Notes: generated by a model from the sequence alone, not told the origin. Shown: positions 16,097 through 24,458, counted from the stretch's first letter. The stretch: 31,208 nucleotides of DNA from Bacteroidales bacterium (GCA_024689285.1 JAILDR010000131.1:1-31208); one strand, 5' to 3'. Numbers and translations are program-made.

Positions 16097-19000
16097 TTAT
16101 TCCACCACAACCTTTTCGATGCGCATTTGCGTACCGTTGTTGAAATGCAGGAAGTAGATACCCTTGGCCATGTTGCTGACATTGATTTGTTGGCTGCCAC
16201 GGGCAGTGCCTTTGACCACCATCTGACCCATGCAGTTGTACATAGCGTAGCTGTATTCAGCTTCGTAACCGCTGATGTAAAGCATGTTGTTAACGGGGTT
16301 CGGGTAGACTTGGATTTGCTCGATGCTTTCTTCCACAAGGTCGGTGAATTCAATCTGGATGCAAGTAGGAGCGGACATATTGCCGTCCAGGTCGGCAACC
16401 ACGCAATAGGTGTAAACCATTTCTACAAACACTTCGTCAGTGTAGTTGTTTTGGGCGGTTTGGCCAATCTCTACACCGTTGCGGTAGATGTGGAACAGAG
16501 CATCGTCGCGGAACGAGGTGTTCCAGTAGAGGGTGATGTTGTGGCCGCTGATTTCGCCAGTCAGGTTAGTGACGGGGGCAACAACGATGGGAGAGCTGCT
16601 GCCGCAGCTGCAGTCGAATGAATAAGGCAGGCAACTTCCGACGTTGGAGCAGTTCAGAATTTCGTTGCCGTCTTCATAATGGATGACGAAGGAGCATTCG
16701 CTGTCCCAACTGCTGCCACTGTGCCAGCTGAGGCTAACATTGGTGCCGTTGCCAATCTCGATGGTGTAGGTGGCGTTTGAACCGCTGCTGATGGTGAGGT
16801 TCTGCGAAGGCGTACCGTCGCTGAAACTGACGGTCATATAGGAGTTGTTCCAGCCATCACCATAGCTGTCGCTCAGGTCGAAGACGACATTACAGCTGTT
16901 CTTCAGGGTACCGCTACCTTCAGCGATGAGACCACCGTCGGCTTCAAGGACGAAGGAGAGTTGGATTTGCTCGGTTTCGGGGCACTCGGGAGCGATATTG
17001 ACATTGAAGACGCACATGGCTTCGCCGTTCGGGTCAATGGTGCCAGCCTCGAAGGTGGTGTTCCCGAAGGTGACGTATGAGCTTTCAGAGTTGATGCGGC
17101 AAATGGCATTGGAGGCTCTGTAGTGTCCGGCGTTCTTGAAGATGGCAGTCACGCTGACAGTTTCACCGGGGACGAAACCATTAGGAGTTAAGCAGCTGAC
17201 GAATTCCAAAGCGGCTTCACCGGCGGTGATGATGGCTTTGCCTTCCCAAGTTTCGCTGCCGCAGGTGGCGGTGGTGTTGATGGTGAAGCGTGTGCCATCG
17301 GCCACACCGTTAGCGATGCTGTAGCTGAAACCGTTCACGGTGACAGTGGCTTCAGGAGCGAGGTTGTCGAACGAAGCGGTGTTGTTGATGAAGGTCAGGT
17401 TGTTGTCGTCGCAGCTCAAGGTGACGTTGGTGGTGCCACCAGTGGCATCCGTACCGACGTTCTTGAAGGTGATGCTCAGGTTCGTCTGGTCGCCGACGTG
17501 AGCATTGGCGGGAGTGTAGCTGTCAACGCTGATGAATGGGCCTTCCAAAGCAGCAGCAGGAATGGTGGCAATGTACGGGATCTTGTCGACTCCGGTGACG
17601 CAGATGGTCACTTCGCCGCCAGAGGTGATAGGCTCGATGGCGATGTCGGTGGTGCCAGTCTCGTCGATGGTGCCAGCGCCATAGAGGACACCGTCCTTGC
17701 TGATACCGACGTATGAGCCAGGTTCAGCTGACACGGTGAAGTAGTCTAAGCCAATGGGCAGGATGGCCATGTGGCTCACGTTGTTTTCGGTGGGTTGCAC
17801 ACGGAAGGGCAGGATGGAGCCGTCGCCCAAGGTGTGATAGGCTTGCCAGTTGTAGAGCGTGCTGCAGTGAAGTTCATAGCCGAGGGCTTGGGCGGCATTG
17901 CCGGCCAGGTTGCCGATGAACATCAAGGAAGTGACTGTTTTGTAGGCATCGTCAGTCCACATGGCATCGTAGAAGCCCATCGTGGTCTCTTCGTAGGAAG
18001 GCATTGTGCCGTCATGACGGTTGGTGGCGCCAACGCCGAAGTAGTAGTCGTTCAGCCAGTAGGTGGAAGGGCAGGAGCCGATGTAGGCAAAGGCGGCCTT
18101 CTTGGGGGCGCGAACCATAGCTTCACCGAAGCTGGTGCCACTGATGCCCCAGTCTGCAGCCTCGCAGCAGTTACCCATAGCGAGGAAGTACTTGTCTTGG
18201 TTGGTCAGGTTGTTGACATCGTTAACGGTGAATTGCGGGCCAGCCCAGCTGGTGTTGGAACCGTGGGCAGTGTAGTTGGCAAAACCGACACCCGTGTTCA
18301 GGTGACTGTAGCAGCCAGAATACTGGCCGTGGCTGTATTCATACACATTGGCGTAGCCGTGTTCTTCGTTGTAATAATAGTTGGTGGCGTACCAAATGGT
18401 GGGACGGCCCACAGTGACACCCCAGCCGCTGTCTTCACCGGCGATGAGGAGCACATTGTTTAGGTAGCTCGGGTCGGGCATGGTGTATTGTTCATACTCC
18501 AAGGCCTTTTCAAGCATGGAGATCATTTGGTCGGGGTTTTCAGCGGGGAAACGGCTGTGGTACATGTCGGGGTACTCGTCGCCGTCGACGCTCGAATACT
18601 GGAGGTCGGTGACGCAGTGGGTCTCGCTACCGGTGGCACTGGCAGCCACTTGACCCTTGTCGCCCATAATCATGAGGAAGGTGGGAGCGGTTTGTGCATA
18701 ACGCTCTTGGATGAAGCTGCGGATGGCAGCGGCAGTGGTGCCGATTTCATCGGTATAATAAACGTCAACATAGAAACCCTTCATAGTCTTCCAGGCCAAC
18801 CAATCTTGGATGCAATTTTCAAACATACGGTCGGTGATGACCAGCATGTGGACGGGGTTCTGCCACAGGTCGGGGTGTTGCTCATACACATCGTCGCGCC
18901 AGTTGAACATCTGGCCGTAGATATTGGCGAAGTAGGGGCTGAAAGTGCGGGCAAACTCGTCGTAGGCAGCCGACTTGTCGTATTGGCTATAACGCACTTC

Positions 19001-19594
19001 AACTTCGATGTTGTTGTAAACACGGATGCGGTTGGAGGCGGCGTCATAATGCACAGGGTTGATGGTCAGGTCAGCGACTTGGATACCACGCATCGTGCCT
19101 TTGATTTCGGCCAAAGCGATGGGACGCTGGACAAATCCTTTGGTGGCATAGGCTTTTTCGCTGTAGGCAAAAGGAACTTCCTCGGGCTTCTGGTCCTTGC
19201 GGATCATGGGCTGCATAGGAGTAATCTTGTTGATGCCGAAATCGGCCAGATTGTAGGTGGTGGTGGTGAAGCTCTTCACTTCCAATGACTCAATCTTGGC
19301 ACCATAAGGCACAGCAACCAGTTTGTTGACGACAGGCAGCATAGGCTCGCCAACATTACCGATAGGGTAGGTGCCTTCCATCGTGAGGGTGGAGAACACG
19401 CCCTTTTCGGTGTTGACCTCAGCAGCCTTGATGCCGTTGAAGGAGAAGGTGGCAGTGAAGCCATCTTCAGTCACATTGGCGCACTTTTGCGCCGCATTGG
19501 TACGGAAGTCGATGCGGCCTTGGGCCATCGCTTGGGTACCAAACAACATTCCCGTCAAAAGGAACATCGCAGTAATGATACTGAATCTCTTCAT
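16097..19594 (-). CDS. Lys-gingipain-like C25 cysteine protease, T9SS cargo
   Basis: A 1165-residue secreted protease. Signal peptide ends near residue 25 (QAMAQ), the propeptide runs to about 233, and the catalytic domain to about 600. After an Ig-like segment comes the same C-terminal module as the neighbouring protease (from about residue 683): CARDB-like repeats, a DSYGDGW domain, FN3, and a YPNPVNN sorting domain. The catalytic region closely follows P. gingivalis Kgp. Examples are CYSHLNTGVGFANYTAHGS with His444, KYFLAMGNCC with Cys477, LLIAGED with Asp388, and YWLNDYYFGVGA with Asp516. By my recollection Kgp uses the same residue numbers, and Asp516 is its Lys-selecting S1 residue. Predicted: Lys-specific, T9SS-exported, attached to or released from the cell surface. 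Confidence 0.94.
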   Translation of the reverse strand: MKRFSIITAMFLLTGMLFGTQAMAQGRIDFRTNAAQKCANVTEDGFTATFSFNGIKAAEVNTEKGVFSTLTMEGTYPIGNVGEPMLPVVNKLVAVPYGAKIESLEVKSFTTTTYNLADFGINKITPMQPMIRKDQKPEEVPFAYSEKAYATKGFVQRPIALAEIKGTMRGIQVADLTINPVHYDAASNRIRVYNNIEVEVRYSQYDKSAAYDEFARTFSPYFANIYGQMFNWRDDVYEQHPDLWQNPVHMLVITDRMFENCIQDWLAWKTMKGFYVDVYYTDEIGTTAAAIRSFIQERYAQTAPTFLMIMGDKGQVAASATGSETHCVTDLQYSSVDGDEYPDMYHSRFPAENPDQMISMLEKALEYEQYTMPDPSYLNNVLLIAGEDSGWGVTVGRPTIWYATNYYYNEEHGYANVYEYSHGQYSGCYSHLNTGVGFANYTAHGSNTSWAGPQFTVNDVNNLTNQDKYFLAMGNCCEAADWGISGTSFGEAMVRAPKKAAFAYIGSCPSTYWLNDYYFGVGATNRHDGTMPSYEETTMGFYDAMWTDDAYKTVTSLMFIGNLAGNAAQALGYELHCSTLYNWQAYHTLGDGSILPFRVQPTENNVSHMAILPIGLDYFTVSAEPGSYVGISKDGVLYGAGTIDETGTTDIAIEPITSGGEVTICVTGVDKIPYIATIPAAALEGPFISVDSYTPANAHVGDQTNLSITFKNVGTDATGGTTNVTLSCDDNNLTFINNTASFDNLAPEATVTVNGFSYSIANGVADGTRFTINTTATCGSETWEGKAIITAGEAALEFVSCLTPNGFVPGETVSVTAIFKNAGHYRASNAICRINSESSYVTFGNTTFEAGTIDPNGEAMCVFNVNIAPECPETEQIQLSFVLEADGGLIAEGSGTLKNSCNVVFDLSDSYGDGWNNSYMTVSFSDGTPSQNLTISSGSNATYTIEIGNGTNVSLSWHSGSSWDSECSFVIHYEDGNEILNCSNVGSCLPYSFDCSCGSSSPIVVAPVTNLTGEISGHNITLYWNTSFRDDALFHIYRNGVEIGQTAQNNYTDEVFVEMVYTYCVVADLDGNMSAPTCIQIEFTDLVEESIEQIQVYPNPVNNMLYISGYEAEYSYAMYNCMGQMVVKGTARGSQQINVSNMAKGIYFLHFNNGTQMRIEKVVVE

Positions 19595-19656
19595 TTTTAA
19601 ATGGTTAGTTTGTTATAGATATTGTATGTTGATTGTGTCGGACTTAAATTGAAACG

Positions 19657-19665
19657 GCAAAAATA
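19657..19665 (-). promoter_or_regulatory. -7 promoter box for the Kgp-like protease gene
   Basis: Minus-strand TATTTTTGC, about 63 bases before ATG 19594. It is the same nonamer as at the Rgp-like gene. Confidence 0.68.
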
Positions 19666-19703
19666 ATGATTTTTTTGTTTTGTGGCTTGAATAATGTGGA
19701 AAA

Positions 19704-21308
19704 CTATTTCCTTTTTAGGATGTTTTTATACTGCTTGTTGTCGCCAAGCACTTCCATAGCTTTCTGGATGCCTGGGTCGACGGAGGCCATCACTTGGTAA
19801 TATTGCTGTGTTTCCCAAACATTACGGGCGATGAGAGCCTTGATTTGAAGGAGGATGAACATCTCGGAGTGGGCATACTGCTCGTCGTTCCATTCTACCT
19901 TGGCTTCTTCGGCTGCTTTCTTCAATCCTTCGACGAGGTCTTTCCCAACGTTGAAATCCTTGTTGAAATGCTCGAAGTCGCCATATTGCTTCTTGATTTC
20001 GTCGCGATGCTTCAGACCGTAGTCGGTGGTGAAACGGTTGAGTGCGCCCTTGCGGACGAGGTTGGTGTAGAGCTTGCTGTTGTAGGCTGTGTCGATGGGG
20101 ACGAAGAGGTCGGGCATGATGCCGCCGCCTCCGTATACGGTGCGACCACCGTCGGTCTTGTATTTCAGCGAGTCGGGGAATTGGATGCTGTCAGCGTGGA
20201 AGTATTCGCCGTGTTCGAGGCGCTTGGTCATTTCCTTGGCATATTCTTCAACACCTCCTTCGTAGGGACGTTGGATGCAGCGGCCTGAAGGGGTATGGTA
20301 GCGCGAAGTGGTGAGGCGGATTTGTGAGCCGTCGGGCAGGTTGAAAGGTCTTTGCACCAGACCTTTGCCGAACGAACGCCGCCCGATAACAACGCCGCGG
20401 TCGTGATCCTGGATGGCACCGGAGAGGATTTCGCTGGCTGAGGCAGAGCCTTCGTCGATCAGGACGACGAGCCTGCCATCGGTGTAAAGACCTGATTTCG
20501 TGCTGCGCCATTCCTGACGGGGTGAGTGTATGCCTTCGGTGAAAACGATGAGTTTGTCCTCGTCGATGAACTGGTCCACCATCTCGATGGCGGTGTTGAG
20601 GTAGCCGCCCGTGTTGCCGCGAAGGTCGAAGATGAGCGACTCCATTCCATCGGCTTGCAGCTTGGCAAAAGCTTCCTTGAATTCTTTGGTTGACTCTTGC
20701 GCGAAACGGTCGAGCTTGATGTAACCGATGTGATTGTCGAGCATATAGGCCGCATTGATGCTGTTCAGCGGTATTTTGTCGCGGGTGATTTCAAAGTCGA
20801 GGAGCTCGGGGTCGTTGCCGCGTTTGATGCTTACGGTGACTTTGGTGCCTTTCTTGCCACGAAGGTGTTTCTGCACATATTCGTTGTCAATCTTCTTGCC
20901 TACGGATTCCTCACCGTCAATCTTGATGAACTGGTCACCGGCCATGATGCCCACTTTCTCTGAAGGGCCGCCGGCAACGGGGCTGATGACGGTGATGGTG
21001 TCGCGGATAAGCTGGTAGGTCACACCGATGCCCTCGAAGCTGCCCACGAGGGGTTCGTTGGCCTTCTCCACATCCTTTTTTGAGATGTAGGCCGAGTGGG
21101 GGTCGAGTTCCCTCAATGCGGCGACGATGGCATCTTCCACTATCTTCTCGCTGTTGGCGGTATCGACATAGAAATTATCAATAAGGTAAAGCGTTGTGGC
21201 GAACTTCTGCGCGTTCATCTGCGCCTTCGACTGGGGTTTTTGGCTTTGGGCTGATGCGAAAAGTGTCGCAAAAACTAATGTGCTTGTAAATAATAGTTTG
21301 ATATTCAT
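19704..21308 (-). CDS. C-terminal processing protease, S41 family (CtpA-type)
   Basis: A 534-residue periplasmic serine protease that degrades or trims proteins from their C-termini. Signal peptide of about 20 residues (LFASAQS). A helical N-region contains ALRELDPHSAYIS. The PDZ domain spans about 90-175 (GSFEGIGV, GGPSEKVGIMAGDQFIKIDG) and the S41 core follows, with FDLRGNTGGYL. The Ser/Lys dyad is Ser290 in DEGSASASEI and Lys315 in RRSFGKGLVQ, 25 residues apart as in E. coli Prc. The C-terminal about 130 residues are a variable helical tail. It is the last gene of an operon, 5 bases after the Sel1 gene. Residues 97-123 recur in the chimeric pseudogene at 24459-24791. Confidence 0.95.
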   Translation of the reverse strand: MNIKLLFTSTLVFATLFASAQSQKPQSKAQMNAQKFATTLYLIDNFYVDTANSEKIVEDAIVAALRELDPHSAYISKKDVEKANEPLVGSFEGIGVTYQLIRDTITVISPVAGGPSEKVGIMAGDQFIKIDGEESVGKKIDNEYVQKHLRGKKGTKVTVSIKRGNDPELLDFEITRDKIPLNSINAAYMLDNHIGYIKLDRFAQESTKEFKEAFAKLQADGMESLIFDLRGNTGGYLNTAIEMVDQFIDEDKLIVFTEGIHSPRQEWRSTKSGLYTDGRLVVLIDEGSASASEILSGAIQDHDRGVVIGRRSFGKGLVQRPFNLPDGSQIRLTTSRYHTPSGRCIQRPYEGGVEEYAKEMTKRLEHGEYFHADSIQFPDSLKYKTDGGRTVYGGGGIMPDLFVPIDTAYNSKLYTNLVRKGALNRFTTDYGLKHRDEIKKQYGDFEHFNKDFNVGKDLVEGLKKAAEEAKVEWNDEQYAHSEMFILLQIKALIARNVWETQQYYQVMASVDPGIQKAMEVLGDNKQYKNILKRK

Positions 21309-21313
21309 TGCTC

Positions 21314-22486
21314 TTATTTCAGTATGTCTAAATTCATCTGTTTGTCGTAACTGCCGTCTTCAAAGATTTCGAAGTCTATGGTATAGATTTCCTTCCCGAT
21401 GGAATATTTGATTTGACCTTTGCCGACAAAGAGGCTGGCAGCAGTCAACTTGCTAGGGTGAACGCTAAGTCCTGTGGCGTAACAATAGGCTAACAGCACT
21501 TTTGCGTTTTTATTGCCTTTCAGTGCGGCTTGGGTCAAACAATCTATGGCTTCGTTGTTGGCCTTGTATGAACTGTTTTCGAAAAGCATCTGGAATCCCT
21601 TCTGATAGAGCTTATCTGCTTCGGTCTTGATATTCTTTTTCGTAAGCGGTTCGATAAGAACGGAATGCTTTTTCGAGGTCTCAGGCGTTTTGATTTGGCT
21701 TAGAAGAGCAGCATTTTCGGCAATACCCCTTTGTTCGTTGGCTTGGTCCTGCCAGTATTTCTTCATCTCAGGATTCTTTTCGACCCCAAGACCATAATGG
21801 TAATTCATGCTTAGGGCATATTGGGCTTCCATCAAGCCTTGTTCAGCAGCTTTTCTGAACCATTGCGTTGAAAGATTATAGTCGCAAGGGACACCTGTAC
21901 CCTCAAGATAACATTGCCCTATCAGATATTGGGCCTGTGGAATGCCGTGATTGGCAGCTTCCCGGATCCAGTAAAGCGCCAAAGAGTCGTTTTTTGTTCC
22001 GAACTCCCCGTTAAGATAGACGGTACCTAAATTAAAGGCCGCCCGGTACTGGTTGTGGCTGACGGCGCGTTCGTACCATCGGATGCATTCCTCGGGGTTG
22101 CTGGGTATGGTAGTGTCAAACTGGTAAATCATGCCTAACATGAGTTCGGCATCGCTTGAACCTTTATCGGCGGCAATCGTGTAATAGTGGATGGCTTTTT
22201 CGGGGTCTTGCTCAACGCCCAAACCGTTCAAGTAGCATAACCCCAAATTGTTATAAGCGTATATGCAATCTTGTTCGGCAGACTTTTGGAACCATTTGAA
22301 AGCTTCCTTAAAATCCTGAGTTTCCAAATAATAGACCCCCAAGTCGTTCTGCGCTCCGCTGTCGCCCGCTTTGGCTTCAGCCTTCAATGAATAAAGGTAG
22401 TCGTCTTGAAGCTGAAGACAAGAAGATGCCATAGACAACAGAAAGAGGCAGAGGAAGGAGAATATGAAAGACTTCGATGAATTCAT
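21314..22486 (-). CDS. Sel1-repeat lipoprotein
   Basis: A 390-residue lipoprotein. The leader ends in a lipobox with Cys23 (MASSC). Residues about 40-260 are Sel1-like helical repeats of about 36 residues, each with an A-x-x-x-LG-x-x-Y or equivalent core. Examples are GAQNDLGVYYLE, YAYNNLGLCYLNGLGVEQD, AAFNLGTVYLNGEFG and AQYLIGQCYLEGTGV. Another partial repeat lies near 320-350. A C-terminal beta-rich tail follows. Sel1 repeats act as protein-protein scaffolds. I start at 22486 because that ATG precedes the leader; the longer frame to 22558 overlaps the upstream gene. It lies 16 bases after the TonB-C gene and 5 before the protease, so the three are probably co-expressed. Confidence 0.9.
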   Translation of the reverse strand: MNSSKSFIFSFLCLFLLSMASSCLQLQDDYLYSLKAEAKAGDSGAQNDLGVYYLETQDFKEAFKWFQKSAEQDCIYAYNNLGLCYLNGLGVEQDPEKAIHYYTIAADKGSSDAELMLGMIYQFDTTIPSNPEECIRWYERAVSHNQYRAAFNLGTVYLNGEFGTKNDSLALYWIREAANHGIPQAQYLIGQCYLEGTGVPCDYNLSTQWFRKAAEQGLMEAQYALSMNYHYGLGVEKNPEMKKYWQDQANEQRGIAENAALLSQIKTPETSKKHSVLIEPLTKKNIKTEADKLYQKGFQMLFENSSYKANNEAIDCLTQAALKGNKNAKVLLAYCYATGLSVHPSKLTAASLFVGKGQIKYSIGKEIYTIDFEIFEDGSYDKQMNLDILK

Positions 22487-22502
22487 GAGTTTGTATGGGC
22501 TG

Positions 22503-22928
22503 TTATTGAAGTCTAAAATCAACGGGAAGAGTGTAATAAACTCTGGCTTTCTTGCCATCAGCGGTCACACCTGGAACCCATTTTGGCATCAAACCGATGA
22601 CGCGAAGCGCCTCTTCGGTGCATCCGCCGCCCACTCCTTTTAGAACCTCTATGTTTGATAGTGAGCCGTCGGTCTCAACAACGAACTTGACGTAAACTTT
22701 CCCACAATATCCGTCTTCTCTTGCACGTTGTGGATACCTGACGTTTTTTGCCAGGAACATATACATAAAGGCATCTCCGCCAGGAAATGATGGCATCTTG
22801 TCTACAATAGTGTAAATCGTAGTGTCATTGACAGGCACATTCATACTCGTTTCTTCTTGTGCTTGAGCGACAGAGGCAAAGCAAAACAGACAAAATAATA
22901 TTGTGATAATACTACTAAAGGGTTTCAT
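22503..22928 (-). CDS. Secreted TonB C-terminal-domain protein
   Basis: A 141-residue protein with a cleavable signal peptide (about residues 1-23, ending VAQAQ). One TonB C-terminal domain follows: MPSFPGGDAFMYMFLAKNVRYP, then GKVYVKFVVETDGSLSNIEVLKGVGGGC, then MPKWVPG and the YYTLPVDFRL strand. Unlike classical TonB it has no N-terminal membrane anchor or proline-rich spacer. It would be a free periplasmic domain, a common Bacteroidota variant of unknown role. First gene of a three-gene operon (this, Sel1 lipoprotein, CtpA-type protease). An envelope-maintenance role is inferred from those neighbours. Confidence 0.9.
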   Translation of the reverse strand: MKPFSSIITILFCLFCFASVAQAQEETSMNVPVNDTTIYTIVDKMPSFPGGDAFMYMFLAKNVRYPQRAREDGYCGKVYVKFVVETDGSLSNIEVLKGVGGGCTEEALRVIGLMPKWVPGVTADGKKARVYYTLPVDFRLQ

Positions 22929-22947
22929 AGGTGATGAAATATAGGTT

Positions 22948-22956
22948 GCAAAATTA
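22948..22956 (-). promoter_or_regulatory. -7 promoter box for the TonB-C/Sel1/CtpA operon
   Basis: Minus-strand TAATTTTGC, 20 bases before ATG 22928. The divergent plus-strand promoter at 22974-23005 begins 18 bases away. Confidence 0.65.
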
Positions 22957-22973
22957 CGATTTTTCTTGAAAAG

Positions 22974-23005
22974 TTGGGCGATTCATCGAAATTGATTATC
23001 TTTGC
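22974..23005 (+). promoter_or_regulatory. Promoter of the small membrane-protein gene
   Basis: TTG (22974-22976), a 20-base spacer, then TATCTTTGC (22997-23005). Transcription should start near 23012, which excludes the ATG at 22974 as a start codon. Confidence 0.75.
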
Positions 23006-23033
23006 GCTGCGCAATTATAATGAAATAGGAGTT

Positions 23034-23447
23034 ATGCTATTGGATCGGATGTCATATAATCTACAAAAGATGGAGCGAAACCCAAAGTATAAGAAGTGGT
23101 TGCGGGGAATACGGGGAGCTGGATTTGCTGTTGGAGGGTCGATTAGCATGTGGGCATCAATCTTCATGTTTATAACTCTTTATTTCTCATTGAGGGATGA
23201 ATGGGATAAAAACACTAATCTAATCCTATCGATTATTTGGTTTGTTCTGTCTCTGCTGGGATTTGTTGTTGGAAGCGTCCTTGAATACAGATTAAGCTAT
23301 AATAGATTAAAGAAAGGAAACAATAGACTGCCAGATAAGACAATTAGGAAATTGAATGTCTGTTTAGTGATACTTCCTTTTTGGATATTCATAGTAGCAA
23401 TTATTGGCTTCGGCCTTTTCTTTATTGTACATTCGATAGTCAAGTAG
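23034..23447 (+). CDS. Small membrane protein of unknown function
   Basis: A 137-residue protein I do not recognise. It has a basic N-terminal region (NLQKMERNPKYKKWLRGIRG). Three hydrophobic stretches suggest three membrane helices: about residues 35-53 (FAVGGSISMWASIFMFITL), about 66-88 (LILSIIWFVLSLLGFVVGSV) and about 111-135. A basic loop lies between the last two. I start at ATG 23034, which has AGGAG just upstream and follows the predicted transcription start; ATG 23049 is possible too. It stands alone, with no terminator seen before the converging HEPN gene. Codon use is more A/T-rich than in the neighbouring housekeeping genes, which may mean recent acquisition. Confidence 0.75.
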   Translation: MLLDRMSYNLQKMERNPKYKKWLRGIRGAGFAVGGSISMWASIFMFITLYFSLRDEWDKNTNLILSIIWFVLSLLGFVVGSVLEYRLSYNRLKKGNNRLPDKTIRKLNVCLVILPFWIFIVAIIGFGLFFIVHSIVK

Positions 23448-23471
23448 ACCGTAAGCGGGATATTACTTATA

Positions 23472-23906
23472 TCAGACGTGCGTTGGATCAGGGTCGGTTT
23501 CCTTGTATTGCTCTTTAATCACTCCAATTACTCTGTCAATAAAATCTTCCGTTTCGGCGATACGAGGGACTGTGTCTTCCTCAGTGGCATAGTAGGTGCA
23601 GTTATAGTCAGCTTTTTCGCGTAATGTCTGCATTTGCGAATAGAAAGCGCCGTCGCTTATTGGAAGGATTCCCGTCTTAATGAAGTATTGATGAAACTGT
23701 ATTACAGTGCCTTGATGTGAGCCCGCAGGATAGCCCTCGCTGATAAGTAGGGCAGTCACTGCATGATATGCAGAATAAAACAACCTATTAGCAATATTGT
23801 TCCAAAGTCCTGCCTGCCTCAAAATTTTAATTTCAGCAAAAGTCCTTCTGGATTTCTCGATTTCCAGTCCAACGACGATTCTTCTTTCTTCTTCGTTTAA
23901 TCTCAT
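23472..23906 (-). CDS. HEPN-domain protein, probable toxin of an MNT/HEPN pair
   Basis: A 144-residue HEPN protein. HEPN toxins are RNases or RNA-binding proteins. The core helix is NIANRLFYSAYHAVTALLISEG, with the R-x(4-6)-H motif as Arg41 and His48 (six residues between). A second helix follows (LREKADYNCTYYATEEDTV), a frequent HEPN-family pattern of the form RxxADY. The ATG at 23906 overlaps the stop of the MNT gene (ATGA), which sets the start; the longer frame to 23969 would run deep into MNT. In MNT/HEPN (type VII) systems, the nucleotidyltransferase silences HEPN by adding AMP to a tyrosine. I cannot assign the modified Tyr. Confidence 0.88.
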   Translation of the reverse strand: MRLNEEERRIVVGLEIEKSRRTFAEIKILRQAGLWNNIANRLFYSAYHAVTALLISEGYPAGSHQGTVIQFHQYFIKTGILPISDGAFYSQMQTLREKADYNCTYYATEEDTVPRIAETEDFIDRVIGVIKEQYKETDPDPTHV

Positions 23907-24217
23907 ATCAAAACAATTTTGTCGTGTTCCACATTTTTGTAATAAGGAAGGAAAGTCATGGCATTCCATTCCTGTTTCGAATAGGTCTGAACGCTGAAAT
24001 ACTCTCCCAAGTCAAAACCAAGTTCCATAATTGGGTAGGCAATATTTTGAAAATCAGCAGCTTCTTGAGGACGGTTGAGCAAGATAAGCAAATCCCAATC
24101 GGAATCCTCACGAAAATCGCCACGGGCGCGGGAACCGTATAGCAGCAAGTGTGCATCTTCTGGAAGGACTTGCCTGCCAATGCGTTGAATTTGGTGTATG
24201 ATATCAGTGTGGCTCAT
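23903..24217 (-). CDS. MNT-type minimal nucleotidyltransferase, probable antitoxin
   Basis: A 104-residue nucleotidyltransferase-fold protein. The catalytic signature GSx10DxD is exact: Gly28-Ser29, then Asp40 and Asp42 within YGSRARGDFREDSDWDLL. A third acidic strand (DLGEYFSVQTY) follows. Length is normal for MNT proteins. It precedes the HEPN gene with a 4-base overlap, the usual MNT-HEPN arrangement, with AMPylation of HEPN as the known antitoxin mechanism. A -7 box (TAACTTTGC, 24236-24244, minus) lies 19 bases upstream. Confidence 0.9.
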   Translation of the reverse strand: MSHTDIIHQIQRIGRQVLPEDAHLLLYGSRARGDFREDSDWDLLILLNRPQEAADFQNIAYPIMELGFDLGEYFSVQTYSKQEWNAMTFLPYYKNVEHDKIVLI

Positions 24218-24235
24218 GTATTGAGTTATTGTGGT

Positions 24236-24244
24236 GCAAAGTTA
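24236..24244 (-). promoter_or_regulatory. -7 promoter box for MNT/HEPN
   Basis: Minus-strand TAACTTTGC, 19 bases before ATG 24217. Confidence 0.65.
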
Positions 24245-24458
24245 CACAAATTTTTTTTATTGCTGTCTCAAAATCTCAGAAGCTGTAGTTTGCTGATTTT
24301 GGTTGTCACTTCAGCGTCTTACGACTGATCCAAGTTGACGGGTTAATAAATTTAGACTGTTATAAGTTGTCAGCCGCTTTTTCCTCGACTGGTTTTTGTT
24401 TACTCTGATTGCAGAACCGGAGCTTTTGGTTTGCCGCTGCAAAAATATGCATTTTTCA

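Noticed and set aside
22974..23033. Upstream start for the small membrane protein
   Set aside because: The ATG at 22974 lies before the predicted transcription start, and its 20 extra residues overlap the promoter elements.
24439..24447. Second minus-strand promoter (TATTTTTGC) upstream of MNT/HEPN
   Set aside because: The -7 box is good, but it lies about 220 bases from the next gene within probable IS debris, and a closer box exists at 24236-24244. Possibly a relic.
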